Shown: positions 31,764-42,494, numbered from the stretch's first letter. The stretch is 64,000 nucleotides of DNA from Nocardioides szechwanensis (GCF_900103935.1 NZ_FNIC01000006.1:1-64000), one strand, 5' to 3'. Translations and numbers: made by a program. The notes: a model not told the origin generated them from the sequence alone.

Positions 31764-33152
31764 TCAGACCTTCCGGAACAGCGCCATGAACATCGCGTCA
31801 GTGCCATGACGGTGCGGCCACAGCTGCACCGTGCCGGGCAGGTGTCCGTCGCAGTCGGGCACCTGCGGCAGCAGCGCGCGGGCATCCTCGAGTACGACGT
31901 CCTTGCGCTGACGCAGCACCGAGGTGACCACGTCGTCGGTCTCGGCGCGCACCGGGGAGCACGTGGCGTAGAGCACCAGCCCGCCGACCCGCGTGACATC
32001 GATCGCGGAGGCCACCAGCGTGCGCTGCAGCAGCACCAGCGTGAACAGGTCGTCGGCCTTGCGGCGCCACCGCGCCTCCGGGCGACGGCGCAGCGCCCCG
32101 AGCCCGGTGCACGGCGCGTCGACCAGCACCCGGTCGAAGAAGCCGGGCCGCAGCGGCGGCGTCGTACCGTCCGCGGTCACGATGCCGCTCACGCCGCTGG
32201 AGCCGGCCAGCGACGAGGCGACAAGCCGGGCGCGGTGGTGCTGGCGCTCGAGCGCGAGCAGCCCGGCGCCGCGCTGGCCCGCGAGCCCGGCCAGCAGGGC
32301 CGCCTTGCCGCCCGGTCCCGCGCAGAGGTCGAGCCAGTGCTCGTCCGGGCCGTCGAGCGGAGCCGTGGCCAGGACCTCGGCGACCAGCTGCGAGCCCTCG
32401 TCCTGCACGCCGGCCCGGCCTTCAGCGACGGCCGGCACGGCGCCGGGGTCGCCGCCCTCGAGGACGACACCGTAGGGCGAGTACGCCGTGGGCGTGCCCG
32501 GGAGCTCGGCGACCGTGGCCTGCCCGGGCCGCGCGACCAGCGTCACCCGGGGCGGGAGGTTGTCGGCCTCGAGGGCGGCATGGAGCTCCGCCTCCCCCAC
32601 CGACTTGCGCAGCTCGTCGACGATCCACACGGGGTGGCTGAACGCCACCGCGGCATAGCGGCTGGGCGACTTGTGCGGCGCGACCAGCGCGATCCACTCG
32701 TCGAGGTCGTGCTCGGAGACCCGGCGCAGGACCGCGTTGGCGAAGTTTCCCGCCCCCGACGTGCCCTTGGTGCGCACCAGGCTGACGGTGGTGCTGATCG
32801 CCGCGTGGTCGGGCACCCGCATCGACAGGAGCTGGTGCGCGCCGAGCCGCAGCGCGTCGAGCACCTTGTCCTCGATCTTGCGCAGCGGCCGGTCCGCGCA
32901 GGACGTGATGATCGCGTCGTACGTGCCCCGCATCCGCAGCGTGCCGGAGGCGAGCTCGGTGGTGAAGGCAGCGTCACGGGCGTCGAGCTTGAAGTGCCGG
33001 ATCACGGCGGGCAGCACCAGGTTGGCGTAGGCGCCGTCGACCCGCACCGCCTTGAGCACCTCGTAGGCGGCCAGCCGGGCGGGGTCGATCTCCAGCCGGG
33101 GTCCGCTGCCCCGGGGCGCCGGGCGGCGCCCCTTGGTGGGGGTGTCAGTCAT
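31764..33152 (-). CDS. rsmB: 16S rRNA m5C967 methyltransferase
   Basis: 462 aa. An N-terminal NusB-like RNA-binding domain (about 25-150) is followed by an Rsm/NOL1 methyltransferase. SAM binds at LDLCAGPGGKAALLAGL. The two cysteines are in VDAPCTGLGALRRRPEARW and YATCSPVRAETDDVV. The last motif reads RAET where many orthologues have EN, a mild change. It overlaps the MmcQ-family gene by eight bases. Confidence 0.95.
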   Translation of the reverse strand: MTDTPTKGRRPAPRGSGPRLEIDPARLAAYEVLKAVRVDGAYANLVLPAVIRHFKLDARDAAFTTELASGTLRMRGTYDAIITSCADRPLRKIEDKVLDALRLGAHQLLSMRVPDHAAISTTVSLVRTKGTSGAGNFANAVLRRVSEHDLDEWIALVAPHKSPSRYAAVAFSHPVWIVDELRKSVGEAELHAALEADNLPPRVTLVARPGQATVAELPGTPTAYSPYGVVLEGGDPGAVPAVAEGRAGVQDEGSQLVAEVLATAPLDGPDEHWLDLCAGPGGKAALLAGLAGQRGAGLLALERQHHRARLVASSLAGSSGVSGIVTADGTTPPLRPGFFDRVLVDAPCTGLGALRRRPEARWRRKADDLFTLVLLQRTLVASAIDVTRVGGLVLYATCSPVRAETDDVVTSVLRQRKDVVLEDARALLPQVPDCDGHLPGTVQLWPHRHGTDAMFMALFRKV

Positions 33153-33561
33153 CGCCGAAGAGCTTCCGCACGAGGCTCCGGGGCGCCTTGCACGTCCAGG
33201 CCTCCGTGATGATCTCGGCGAGCTCGTCGCGGCTCATCTCGGCCAGCCGCGACTGCTGCACCAGCACCGCGTTGAAGCCCTTGAAGTGGTCGATCGTGAA
33301 GAACGGCAGCGCCGGGTCCGCGACCAGCGCCTCCTTCTCGGCCGGGCCGGGAGTCATGATCACCAGCAGGTCGTCGTACTCCTCGCCGGTCTCCGGGTCG
33401 ACCGCCGACTTGTGCGGCGCACGGCAGAGCAGGAACCCCTTGCCCTTGGGGCCGGTCGGGACCTTGTACGTCGGACGGTCGACCCACGAGATGCCCAGCT
33501 CCACCTCGGGCAGGCTGCGGCAGATCTCGTCCACGTCGTCGGGAGTGGCCGCGCGACTCAT
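33145..33561 (-). CDS. MmcQ/YjbR-family protein
   Basis: 138 aa. Residues include ICRSLPEVELGISWVDRPTYKV, KGKGFLLCRAPHKSA and FFTIDHFKGFNAVLV, typical of the CyaY-like MmcQ/YjbR fold described as DNA-binding; the role is not settled. ATG 33561 is six bases after TAGGTT (33573-33568), so it is leaderless and starts the transcript with rsmB. Confidence 0.85.
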   Translation of the reverse strand: MSRAATPDDVDEICRSLPEVELGISWVDRPTYKVPTGPKGKGFLLCRAPHKSAVDPETGEEYDDLLVIMTPGPAEKEALVADPALPFFTIDHFKGFNAVLVQQSRLAEMSRDELAEIITEAWTCKAPRSLVRKLFGDD

Positions 33562-33585
33562 ATCGCCAACCTAGGGGAGCCTGGG

Positions 33586-34512
33586 TCACGAGGCACCGAG
33601 CCTGGCCCCGTTTTCGAGACGGGCGCCGCGGGCCCAGTCGGTGGCGGCCATCTGCTTCTTGCCGAACGGCTTCACGTCGCCCAGGCGGAGGGCGTAGGTG
33701 CTGGTGCCGACCAGGACGTGGGCCTTACGGACGTCGAGCATCCCGGGCGGCACCTGCTCGTCGATGACGGTGACCGGGCCGAGCTTGATCCGCTCCCCCT
33801 CGAACACGGACCACGCGCCCGGCGCGGGCGTGCACGCGCGGATCTGGCGCTCGGTGAGGTGCGCCGGCAGGTCCCAGTCGACCCGGGCGTCGTCGACGGT
33901 GATCTTGGGCGCGAGCGAGACGCCGTCCTCCGGCTGCTCGCGGGCGACGATGGAGCCGTCGGCGAGGCCGTCGAGGGTGGCGACGAGGAGGCCTGCCCCG
34001 CCCTCGGCCAGCCGCGCCAGCAGGTCGCCGGCGGTGTCGGTGGGCCGGATCCGCTCGGTCATCACGCCGAAGGTGGGGCCGGCGTCGAGCTCCTTCACGA
34101 TCCGGAACGTCGTAGCGCCGGTGACCTCGTCACCTGCCCAGATCGAGTGCTGGACCGGCGCGGCGCCGCGCCAGGCCGGGAGACAGGAGAAGTGCAGGTT
34201 GACCCAGCCGTGGGCCGGGATGTCGAGGGCTGACTGGGGCAGCAGGGCGCCGTAGGCCACGACCGGGCAGCAGTCGGGCGCCAGGTCGCGCAGCTGCTGC
34301 TGGAAGTCGGGGTCGCGCGGGTGGTCGGGCTTGAGGACCGGCAGCCCGAGCTCCTCGGCGCGCTGGGCGACCGGGCTGGCGACCAGCTTGCGGCCCCGCC
34401 CGGCGGGGGCGTCGGGACGGGTGACGACCCCGACCACGTCGTGGCCGGAGTCGAGCAGGGCGTCGAGTGCCGGGAGGGCGACCTCGGGGGTGCCGGCGAA
34501 GACCAGCCGCAT
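33586..34512 (-). CDS. fmt: Methionyl-tRNA formyltransferase
   Basis: Formylates initiator Met-tRNA. It is 308 aa. [16 protein letters not shown] begins the Rossmann domain. [21 protein letters not shown] contains the folate/catalytic Asn-His region, and [14 protein letters not shown] the Asp. The C-terminal OB-like domain binds tRNA. The start overlaps the def stop by one base (TGATG), the classic def-fmt pair. Confidence 0.97.
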   Translation of the reverse strand: MRLVFAGTPEVALPALDALLDSGHDVVGVVTRPDAPAGRGRKLVASPVAQRAEELGLPVLKPDHPRDPDFQQQLRDLAPDCCPVVAYGALLPQSALDIPAHGWVNLHFSCLPAWRGAAPVQHSIWAGDEVTGATTFRIVKELDAGPTFGVMTERIRPTDTAGDLLARLAEGGAGLLVATLDGLADGSIVAREQPEDGVSLAPKITVDDARVDWDLPAHLTERQIRACTPAPGAWSVFEGERIKLGPVTVIDEQVPPGMLDVRKAHVLVGTSTYALRLGDVKPFGKKQMAATDWARGARLENGARLGAS

Positions 34513-35057
34513 CAGAGACCGAGCCCACGGGTCGCATGGGGGCTGAGCCGGACGGTGGGCTGCTCGAGCCCGAACCACTCGGACTCGCGGATCTCGCGCA
34601 TCGCGGCCTTCCGGGCCTCGGTGTCGAGGCGGTCGATGAACAGCACCCCGTCGAGGTGGTCGGTCTCGTGCTGGATCGCGCGGGCCAGCAGGTCGGAGCC
34701 CTCGATCGTGACCGGCTCGCCGTGCACGTCGAAACCGCGGGCCACCACGGAGAGCGCCCGCTTGCAGTCGTAGGTCAGCTCGGGCAGCGACAGGCACCCC
34801 TCCGGGCCGTCCTGGAGCTCGGTCGAGAGGTCGAGGCTGGGGTTGATCAGGTGCCCGAGCTCGCCGTCGATGTACCAGGTGAAGACGCGCAGGCCGACCC
34901 CGATCTGCGGCGCCGCCAGCCCGGCGCCCGGCGCGTCGAGCATCGTGTCGGTGAGGTCGTCGACCAGCCGGCGCAGCTCCTTGTCGAAGTCGACGACCTC
35001 GATCGCGGGACGGCGGAGGACGGGGTCACCGAAGAGTCGGATCGGCTGGACGGGCAT
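34512..35057 (-). CDS. def: Peptide deformylase
   Basis: Removes the N-formyl group from nascent proteins. It is 181 aa with the three motifs [19 protein letters not shown] (metal Cys) and QHETDHLDG (metal His and catalytic Glu). ATG 35057 is six bases after TAGACT (35069-35064), a leaderless start. Confidence 0.98.
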   Translation of the reverse strand: MPVQPIRLFGDPVLRRPAIEVVDFDKELRRLVDDLTDTMLDAPGAGLAAPQIGVGLRVFTWYIDGELGHLINPSLDLSTELQDGPEGCLSLPELTYDCKRALSVVARGFDVHGEPVTIEGSDLLARAIQHETDHLDGVLFIDRLDTEARKAAMREIRESEWFGLEQPTVRLSPHATRGLGL

Positions 35058-35105
35058 ACCGCCAGTCTAGGGAGGGCACTGGTGCCGGCTCCGGGGGCCT
35101 CAGGC

Positions 35106-37154
35106 TCAGAGACCGACCGGGTCAACCTGGATGCGTACGGCGTCCAGCTTGCGCGCCGAGCGCACCCGCTGAAGCTCGCCCAGGGCCGCCGACAGGGCGG
35201 GGCCGTGGGCGCGGGGTACCCGGACCACCACCCGGCTCTCCCTCTCACCATGGTCACCAGCCTGGTCGACCGGGCCGAGCACCTCGGCGCTCGGCGGCGC
35301 CGCGAGCAGGGTGACCGCGTCGTCGACGGCCCCGGGCTCGCCACTGATGGTCGCCAGCCGGGACGCCGGCGGCAGGTGGGCCTCCTGGCGCTGTGCCGAC
35401 TCGCGCTCGGCGAAGCCGCCCGGGTCCCACCGGACCAGCGCCTGGATCGCGGGGTGGGCGGGGTCTCCGACCACGATCGCCTCGCCGCCGGGACGGACCA
35501 GCCCGACCGCGTTGGACCAGCGCCGCAGCGCCTCCTCGTCGGTGCGCAGGTCGGTGCGCCCGAGCAGCAGCCAGGTGTCGAGGAGGACCACCGCGGTGTA
35601 GCCACCGGCCGCCACCGGCTCAGCGCCGGGGGTGGCCACGACGATCGCGCGCTCGGAGTCGACGGCGGCCAGCACCCGCTCGCCCGAGGAGGTGAGCACG
35701 CGCACGCCCGGGAACGCCCGGCCGAGCTCCTCGGCGGTGCGCGCGTCGCCGAGGACGGGGGCCCGCAGCCCGCGGTAGCCGCACTCGCCGCAGGACCAGG
35801 CCGGGTCGACGGTGCCGCACCAGCGGCAGGCGGGTGGCGCCGCAGGTCCGCCGAGCGCCAGCGGACCCTGGCAGGCGGAGCACCGGGCCGGCGTACGGCA
35901 GCGCTCGCAGGCGAGGGAGGTGACGTAGCCCAGCCGCGGGGTCTGGACCAGGACCGGCCCGGAGTCGAGGGCCCGGGCGACCGAGGCGTGGAGCTGGCGG
36001 GGCATCCGGCTGGCGCGCGCGTGCGGGTCGCGCTCGAGGTCCCATTCGGTGGCGCCGGCCACGCTCACCGTGACCGCGCGGCGCAGCGCGTCGCGCTCGG
36101 GGTCCAGCTCGTGGGCCCAGCCGGTCTTGACGAGATGGGACGCCTCGACGGTGCGCGCGAACCCGCCGAGCAGCACCGCCGTGCCCTCACGCTCGGCCCG
36201 CAGGAGCAGGGTCTCGCGCACGTGCGGGTAGGGCGCGCGCGGCTCGGCGTGGAGGTCGTCGCCGTCGTCCCAGAGCACGACCAGGCCGAGGTCGTGGACG
36301 GGCGCGAAGGCGGCCGCACGGGTGCCGACGATGATGCGGCGAGCGCCTCGGCTCACCGCGAGGAACTCCCGGTAGCGCGCGGCCGGCCCCCGCCCGGCCG
36401 TCAGGGTCACGTGGTGGCCGGCGCCCAGCCGGTCGGTGAGCGCGGCGGCGACGCGGTCGACGTCCTTGCCGTCGGGCACGCACACGAGCACGCCCCGGCC
36501 CCCGGCGTAGGTCTCGGCGGCGGCGTGCGCCACCAGCGCCGGCCAGTCAGCGCCCGGGACGGAGCCCCACACGGCACGCGGGGAGCCCCCGGTGCGCAGG
36601 TGGCCGAGGAACGCCGCAGCGTGGGGATGCGCCGCCCAGCCCTCCGGCGGCGGGGGCATCTCCCCCAGCGGTGGGGCCGGCTCGGAGGGCTCGGCCTCGA
36701 CGGTGGCGTGGCGCGGGGGCAGCGCGAGACGGAGTACGTCGGAACGGGTGCCGGCGTAGCGCTCGGCGACGTCGTCGGCGAGCGCGGCGACCTCCGGGGA
36801 CAGGACCGGCTCGGCGCTGACCAGGCGGCGCAGCGGCGCGAGCGTGCCCGGGTGGTCGGTCGTGTCGGTGCGCGCGAGCACGAAGCCGTCGAGGTCCTGG
36901 CCGGCGAAGCGGACCTTGACCCGCACCCCGGGCGTGACGCTGTCGGCGAGGGTCGCCGGCACGGCGTAGTCGAAGGGCCGGTCGAGGTGGGCGAGCGGCA
37001 CGTCGACCAGCACCCGCGCGACGGGATCGACGTCGGCCACGGCCGCGGCGGCGGCCTTGCGCGCCTTCGTCGCCCGCGCCTTGGCCTGCGACGCCTTGAC
37101 CGTCGCCCGCACCATGCCCGGGAGCAGCTCGGGCTGCTCCTCGGGTCCGGTCAT
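35106..37154 (-). CDS. priA: PriA-like primosomal protein N', actinobacterial form without helicase motifs
   Basis: 682 aa. The N-terminal DNA-binding domain (VLVDVPLAHLDRPFDYAVP) and a double zinc module are present: CERCRTPARCSACQ with CRWCGTVDPAWSCGECG gives eight Cys. The Walker A GxTGSGKT loop is absent around the expected place (ADWPALVAHAAAETYAGG), and the DEAH-like box is replaced by LWDDGDD. Actinobacterial PriA proteins are known to lack detectable helicase motifs. It probably keeps a loading or recognition role at stalled forks. It is 48 bases before def. Confidence 0.92.
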   Translation of the reverse strand: MTGPEEQPELLPGMVRATVKASQAKARATKARKAAAAAVADVDPVARVLVDVPLAHLDRPFDYAVPATLADSVTPGVRVKVRFAGQDLDGFVLARTDTTDHPGTLAPLRRLVSAEPVLSPEVAALADDVAERYAGTRSDVLRLALPPRHATVEAEPSEPAPPLGEMPPPPEGWAAHPHAAAFLGHLRTGGSPRAVWGSVPGADWPALVAHAAAETYAGGRGVLVCVPDGKDVDRVAAALTDRLGAGHHVTLTAGRGPAARYREFLAVSRGARRIIVGTRAAAFAPVHDLGLVVLWDDGDDLHAEPRAPYPHVRETLLLRAEREGTAVLLGGFARTVEASHLVKTGWAHELDPERDALRRAVTVSVAGATEWDLERDPHARASRMPRQLHASVARALDSGPVLVQTPRLGYVTSLACERCRTPARCSACQGPLALGGPAAPPACRWCGTVDPAWSCGECGYRGLRAPVLGDARTAEELGRAFPGVRVLTSSGERVLAAVDSERAIVVATPGAEPVAAGGYTAVVLLDTWLLLGRTDLRTDEEALRRWSNAVGLVRPGGEAIVVGDPAHPAIQALVRWDPGGFAERESAQRQEAHLPPASRLATISGEPGAVDDAVTLLAAPPSAEVLGPVDQAGDHGERESRVVVRVPRAHGPALSAALGELQRVRSARKLDAVRIQVDPVGL

Positions 37155-37210
37155 GCCCAGAGTTCTACCAGCGCCCACCGACCGACCCGCACCCGCTGTC
37201 GCGCCCAAAT

Positions 37211-37249
37211 CACGTTGACCCGCCCGAAAGTTTCGGGCGGGTCAACGTG
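37211..37249 (-). terminator. Terminator-like 39-base perfect palindrome after metK
   Basis: The arms CACGTTGACCCGCCCGAAA and its exact complement leave one central base. It begins 12 bases after the metK stop, on its downstream side. On the minus strand ATTTGGGCG follows, only a weak T-run. A 19-base perfect stem is long for an intrinsic terminator; it may also insulate metK from priA. Confidence 0.75.
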
Positions 37250-37261
37250 TGGAGCAAGCGG

Positions 37262-38476
<1,215 letters not shown>

Positions 38477-38503
38477 TCCCGTTCGGCGAACTCGATGAGC
38501 TCG

Positions 38504-38509
38504 ATCATA
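38504..38509 (-). promoter_or_regulatory. metK -10 box
   Basis: TATGAT on the minus strand, 28 bases before the metK GTG, in a locally AT-rich patch. A direct repeat ATCGAG-CTC-ATCGAG follows. There is no room for a SAM riboswitch in the 63-base gap. Confidence 0.5.
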
Positions 38510-38539
38510 TTTGAGGGACCAGCATGCAAGACGGCGGTC

Positions 38540-39748
38540 TCACGCACCGAATCGGCGCACGACCTGGTCCCAGATGGCGTGCGCCACGGCGGTCTTCGAC
38601 CCGCGGGGTACGTCGGTCGCGGTGCCGTCGCTCGCCAGGATCACCGCCTCGTTGTCGGGAGAGCCGAACACGGCTCCCCCGCTCACGTCGTTGACGACCA
38701 GCAGGTCGCAGCCCTTGCGGGCCAGCTTGGCCGCGGCGAGCTCGCGCACGGAGCCGCTGTCGTCGCCGGTCTCGGCCGCGAAGCCGACGACCACGGAGTC
38801 GGGGCGGCTGCGGTGGTGGGCGAGCTCGTGGAGGATGTCGGCGTTCTGGACCAGCTCGATGCTCGGGGACGACCCGTCGTCGGCCTTCTTGATCTTGGCG
38901 GCGCTGACGCCGGTGGGCCGGAAGTCGGCCGGGGCGGCCGCCATCACGACCGCGTCGGCACCGGCGGCCGCGGCCACCATCTCGCTGTGCAGCTCGGCGG
39001 TCGTCTCGACCCGCACCACCTTGACCCCGGCCGGGTCGGGCAGGGCGACGTTGGCGGCGACCAGGGTGACCTCGGCGCCGCGGGCCTGCGCAGTGCGGGC
39101 CAGGGCATAGCCCTGCAGCCCGGACGAGCGGTTGCCGAGGAAGCGCACGGGGTCGAGGTACTCGCGGGTGCCGCCGGCCGACACCACGACGTGGCGCCCG
39201 GCCAGGTCGAGCCCGCGGCCGGTGGCGCCGGAGGCGAGGACGTCGACACAGACGTCGTAGATCTCGGCGGGCTCGGGCAGCCGGCCCTTGCCGGTGTCCT
39301 TGCCGGTCAGGCGGCCCTCGGCGGGCTCGATCACGAGCGCGCCGCGCGAGCGCAGGGTGTCGACGTTGGCCTGGGTGGCGGGGTGCTCCCACATCTCGGT
39401 GTGCATGGCCGGCGCGAACACGACCGGACAGCGCGCGGTCAGCAGCGTGTTGGTCAGCAAGTCGTCGGCCAGCCCGTGGGCGGCCTTGGCCAGCAGGTCG
39501 GCGGTGGCCGGCGCCACGACCACGAGGTCGGCGCTCTGGCCGATCCGCACGTGGGGCACCTGGTGGACGTCGTCCCACACCGAGGTCGACACGGGCTTGC
39601 CCGACAGGCCCGCCCAGGTGGGCGCGCCGACGAACTCCAGCGCCGCCGCCGTGGGTACGACGGTCACGTCGTGGCCGGACTCGGTGAGCCGCCGCAGCAG
39701 CTCGCAGGCCTTGTAGGCGGCGATGCCCCCGGAGACCCCCAGAACCAC
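38540..39748 (-). CDS. coaBC: Bifunctional phosphopantothenoylcysteine decarboxylase / synthase
   Basis: Two steps of coenzyme A synthesis. CoaC flavoprotein at about 1-175 has VLGVSGGIAAYKACELLRRL, the His-bearing WDDVHQVPHVRIG segment and PAMHTEMW. CoaB at about 180-402 has SAGGTREYLDPVRFLGNRSSG and the catalytic region AAPADFRP with AAKIKK. It is 402 aa from GTG 39748. The frame is open further upstream (ARPRVVLG) without an ATG, GTG or TTG, so the start is slightly uncertain. Confidence 0.95.
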   Translation of the reverse strand: MVLGVSGGIAAYKACELLRRLTESGHDVTVVPTAAALEFVGAPTWAGLSGKPVSTSVWDDVHQVPHVRIGQSADLVVVAPATADLLAKAAHGLADDLLTNTLLTARCPVVFAPAMHTEMWEHPATQANVDTLRSRGALVIEPAEGRLTGKDTGKGRLPEPAEIYDVCVDVLASGATGRGLDLAGRHVVVSAGGTREYLDPVRFLGNRSSGLQGYALARTAQARGAEVTLVAANVALPDPAGVKVVRVETTAELHSEMVAAAAGADAVVMAAAPADFRPTGVSAAKIKKADDGSSPSIELVQNADILHELAHHRSRPDSVVVGFAAETGDDSGSVRELAAAKLARKGCDLLVVNDVSGGAVFGSPDNEAVILASDGTATDVPRGSKTAVAHAIWDQVVRRFGA

Positions 39749-39752
39749 ACGG

Positions 39753-39779
39753 GGCCGCGCCCCGGTGGGGGGCGCGGCC
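39753..39779 (-). promoter_or_regulatory. Strong hairpin directly before the coaBC start
   Basis: Arms GGCCGCGCCCC (39753-39763) and GGGGCGCGGCC (39769-39779) pair perfectly with a five-base loop. The stem ends four bases before GTG 39748 and leaves no SD sequence free. It may terminate the rpoZ transcript or hide the coaBC start. Confidence 0.65.
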
Positions 39780-39806
39780 TCGTGAGAGCTGGTGATGCTC
39801 AGCGGA

Positions 39807-40139
39807 TCACTCGTTCGACGTGAAGGATGCGTCGATGGCGGCCTGCTTGGCAGCGGCCTCCTCGGCGGCGAGCTCGGCCGGGTCGACGTCCTCGCAGGTC
39901 AGCAGGTCCTGGTTGATCTCGCGAAGCGCGATCGAGAGGGGCTTCTCCTGCACGTGGGTGTCGACGAGCGGACCGACGTACTCGAGCAGGCCCTCGCCCA
40001 GCTGGGAGTAGTAGGCGTTGATCTGCCGCGCCCGCTTGGCGCTGTAGAGCACCAGCTTGTACTTGCTGTCGGTCTTGGTGAGCAGGTCGTCGATCGAAGG
40101 GTTGGTGACACCCTGAGCGTCGATGTTGGGCGCAGACAC
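39807..40139 (-). CDS. rpoZ: RNA polymerase omega subunit
   Basis: 110 aa. Contains [34 protein letters not shown], the conserved omega core that clamps the beta-prime subunit, and an actinobacterial acidic Ala-rich C-terminal tail ([16 protein letters not shown]). GTG 40139 is chosen as the first start just before the conserved [14 protein letters not shown]. It sits between gmk and coaBC as in most actinobacteria. Confidence 0.96.
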   Translation of the reverse strand: MSAPNIDAQGVTNPSIDDLLTKTDSKYKLVLYSAKRARQINAYYSQLGEGLLEYVGPLVDTHVQEKPLSIALREINQDLLTCEDVDPAELAAEEAAAKQAAIDASFTSNE

Positions 40140-40189
40140 GCGTAAAGCCTCGCAGAGGTTGTGGGCCGAGATCGGGGTTCTTGGTGGGG

Positions 40190-40798
40190 TCAGTCGGCGT
40201 CGTGGGACGACGCGTCCGGACCCAGTGTCATCAAGGTTACCAACTGATCGGCTGCAACGCGTACTTCGTGGTTGACGATGGTGAGGTCGAACTCCGCCTC
40301 GGCGGCCAGCTCGTCGCGCGCGGTGGCCAGTCGGCGCTCCCGCTCGGCCTCGCTCTCGGTGCCCCGGCCGACCAGGCGGCGGACGAGCTCGTCCCACGAC
40401 GGGGGCTTCAGGAAGACGAACAGCGCCTCCGGCATCGTCTCGCGGACCTGGCGGGCGCCCTGCAGGTCGATCTCCAGCATGGCGGGGCGGCCGGAGGCCA
40501 GCGTCGCCTCCACGGGGGCCCGCGGCGTGCCGTAGCGGGCGGCCTGGTGGACCACCGCCCACTCCAGGAGCTCGCCCTCGGCGACCATGCGATCGAACTC
40601 GCCGTCGCTGACGAACCAGTAGTGGACGCCGTCGGCCTCGCCGGGGCGCGGCTTGCGGGTCGTCGCGGAGACCGAGATCCACACCTCGGGGTGGTGCTCG
40701 CGGATCGCGGCCGCGACCGTGCCCTTTCCGACCGCGGTGGGGCCGGCGAGCACGACGAGCCGGGTGGGCGACGGGTGCTGGTGCTGAGAGTCAGTCAC
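40190..40798 (-). CDS. gmk: Guanylate kinase
   Basis: GMP to GDP. It is 202 aa with the P-loop GPTAVGKGT (Thr in place of the more usual Ser), [22 protein letters not shown] for GMP binding and [16 protein letters not shown] 40798 overlaps the mihF stop by eight bases. Confidence 0.98.
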   Translation of the reverse strand: MTDSQHQHPSPTRLVVLAGPTAVGKGTVAAAIREHHPEVWISVSATTRKPRPGEADGVHYWFVSDGEFDRMVAEGELLEWAVVHQAARYGTPRAPVEATLASGRPAMLEIDLQGARQVRETMPEALFVFLKPPSWDELVRRLVGRGTESEAERERRLATARDELAAEAEFDLTIVNHEVRVAADQLVTLMTLGPDASSHDAD

Positions 40799-41111
40799 CC
40801 GGTGCGAACTCGCGCTCCAAAGCGGCGACCTGCTTGGTGCCCAGCCCGCGCACCCGGCGGCTCTCGGCGATGCCGAGGCGCTCCATGGTCTGGCGGGCGC
40901 GGACCTTGCCCAGGCCGGGCATCGACTGCAGGAGGTCGACGACCCGCATCTTGCCGATGACCTCGTTGGTCTGCCCCTGGTGCAGCACCTCGACGATGGA
41001 GGCGCCGGAGTTCTTGAGCCGGTTCTTCACCTCGGCGCGTTCGCGGCGGGAGGCGGCGGCCTTCGCGAGCGCTGCGTGACGCTGTTCGGTGGTGAGCGGG
41101 GGCAGAGCCAC
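40791..41111 (-). CDS. mihF: Integration host factor, actinobacterial type
   Basis: Small DNA-bending nucleoid protein. It is 106 aa, nearly the size of the mycobacterial protein. It starts [32 protein letters not shown] and has the helix-two-turn-helix [31 protein letters not shown] 41111 follows an AAGGA site nine bases upstream; the frame is open eight codons further, but homologues start here. Confidence 0.96.
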   Translation of the reverse strand: MALPPLTTEQRHAALAKAAASRRERAEVKNRLKNSGASIVEVLHQGQTNEVIGKMRVVDLLQSMPGLGKVRARQTMERLGIAESRRVRGLGTKQVAALEREFAPGD

Positions 41112-41165
41112 GAGCAATGGTCCTTCGGTCGTCAAGGCGGGGGGAGCAAGAGCCGCTGAGAGGTC

Positions 41166-41195
41166 AATCTAGTCAGAACTGCGACGGAGCGGCAA
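41166..41195 (-). promoter_or_regulatory. mihF-gmk-rpoZ promoter
   Basis: On the minus strand, -35 TTGCCG (41195-41190), an 18-base spacer and -10 TAGATT (41171-41166) lie about 55 bases before the mihF start. It gives a leader with an SD, unlike the leaderless genes nearby. Confidence 0.6.
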
Positions 41196-41226
41196 TCGCG
41201 CGATCAGAACACGTTGCAGAAACCGC

Positions 41227-41673
41227 TCAGAAGGCGAGCGGTGTCTTGCACACGTCGAGCGCCTGCTGCTGCACGCCCTCGGAGGCCTGCACGGTCGAGG
41301 GCGCCGTCAGCTCCCCCGCGGCCGCGTCGATGGCGGTCTTCTCGTCGGCGCTGAGGCCCGCCGGCGGCTGGTCCCGGTCGTAGGTCGAGGGGTCGACGTC
41401 GGCGGCCTCGAACGCCTCGACCAGGGCCTCGACCCGGCCGACGAGGAGGTCCCACTCGTCGGCGATGTCGCGCGGTGACTCCTCCTGGAGGGCGCGAAAG
41501 CTGGGCAGGGCGTCGATGAGCGCGGTGGGGCCACCGGCGGCCTGTGCCTCGGTGAGCGCCTTCTGCTGCGCCTTCACCTCCGCGCAGTAGTCGGCGTAGG
41601 GGTCGTCCTCGCCGCACGCCGTGAGCCCTCCGGCCAGCGCCGCTGCCAGCACTCCGGCGACGAGGGCCCTCAC
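41227..41673 (-). CDS. Small lipoprotein of unknown function
   Basis: 148 aa. A lipoprotein signal peptide ends in the lipobox LTAC with the acylated Cys20. The mature part is acidic and helical (EVKAQQKALTEAQAAGG, LVGRVEALVEAFEAADV) with two further Cys that could form a disulfide (in ADYC and DVCKT). It overlaps pyrF by four bases (GTGA), so it is the last gene of the pyrimidine operon. No known domain recognised. Confidence 0.85.
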   Translation of the reverse strand: MRALVAGVLAAALAGGLTACGEDDPYADYCAEVKAQQKALTEAQAAGGPTALIDALPSFRALQEESPRDIADEWDLLVGRVEALVEAFEAADVDPSTYDRDQPPAGLSADEKTAIDAAAGELTAPSTVQASEGVQQQALDVCKTPLAF

Positions 41674-42494
41674 GCGCGCAGCTCGTCGTTGGCGACGTGG
41701 ACGGCGTCGCGCATGGCCGCCACGTCGGGCCCGAGGCGCAGCACCTCACGCGAGGAGCTGGCGATGACGTGACCGCTGGCCGAGCCGAAGATCCGCCGGA
41801 TGTCGGCGATGGTGCCGCCCTGGGCGCCGTAGCCCGGGGCGAGGACGGGGCCGTTGAAGTCGAGGTCGACGTCGGTGTCGCCGATGGTCGCGCCGACGAC
41901 CGCGCCGAACGAGCCGAGCGGCTGGGCGCCGTCGTTGAGGCGGCGCAGGTGCTCGATCATCAGGCCGCCCACGCTCTGCCCGTCGGCCCCGCCCTCGACC
42001 CGAGCTCCCTGGACCTCGGGGCCTTCCTTGTTGGAGGTGAGGGCCAGCACGAAGACGCCGGCGTCGTGCTTGCGGGCGGTGTCGAACATCGGGTCGAGCG
42101 AGCCGAAGCCGAGGTAGGGGCTGGCGGTGATCGCGTCGGAGGCCAGCGGCGAGGACGGGTCGAGGTAGGCGTCGGCGTAGGCCTGCGAGGTGGAGCCGAT
42201 GTCGCCGCGCTTGACGTCGAGGAGCACCAGGGCTCCCGCGGCTCGGGACTCGGCGATCACCCGCTCGAGCACCGCGACCCCGCGGCTGCCGAAGCGCTCG
42301 TAGAACGCCGACTGCGGCTTGACCACGGAGCAGACCGGGGCGACCGCCTCGACCACGGTGAGCGCGAAGCGCTCGAGGCCGGCGACGTCGTCGGCCAGGC
42401 CCCAGTCGTGGAGCAGGCCGGAGTGCGGGTCGATGCCCACGCAGAACGGGCCGCGGGCGGCCAGCGCCGCGTGCACTCGGGCTCCGAAGGTCAT
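41670..42494 (-). CDS. pyrF: Orotidine 5'-phosphate decarboxylase, type 2
   Basis: Last step of UMP synthesis. It is 274 aa, the larger subfamily typical of actinobacteria. [17 protein letters not shown] opens the barrel, and [21 protein letters not shown] holds the catalytic Asp-Lys-Asp network. [26 protein letters not shown] closes the phosphate site. It overlaps pyrD and the lipoprotein gene by four bases each. Confidence 0.97.
   Translation of the reverse strand: MTFGARVHAALAARGPFCVGIDPHSGLLHDWGLADDVAGLERFALTVVEAVAPVCSVVKPQSAFYERFGSRGVAVLERVIAESRAAGALVLLDVKRGDIGSTSQAYADAYLDPSSPLASDAITASPYLGFGSLDPMFDTARKHDAGVFVLALTSNKEGPEVQGARVEGGADGQSVGGLMIEHLRRLNDGAQPLGSFGAVVGATIGDTDVDLDFNGPVLAPGYGAQGGTIADIRRIFGSASGHVIASSSREVLRLGPDVAAMRDAVHVANDELRA

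Noticed and set aside
38477-38539. SAM riboswitch before metK
   Set aside because: The gap is only 63 bases and contains a promoter-like -10; no SAM aptamer elements are visible.
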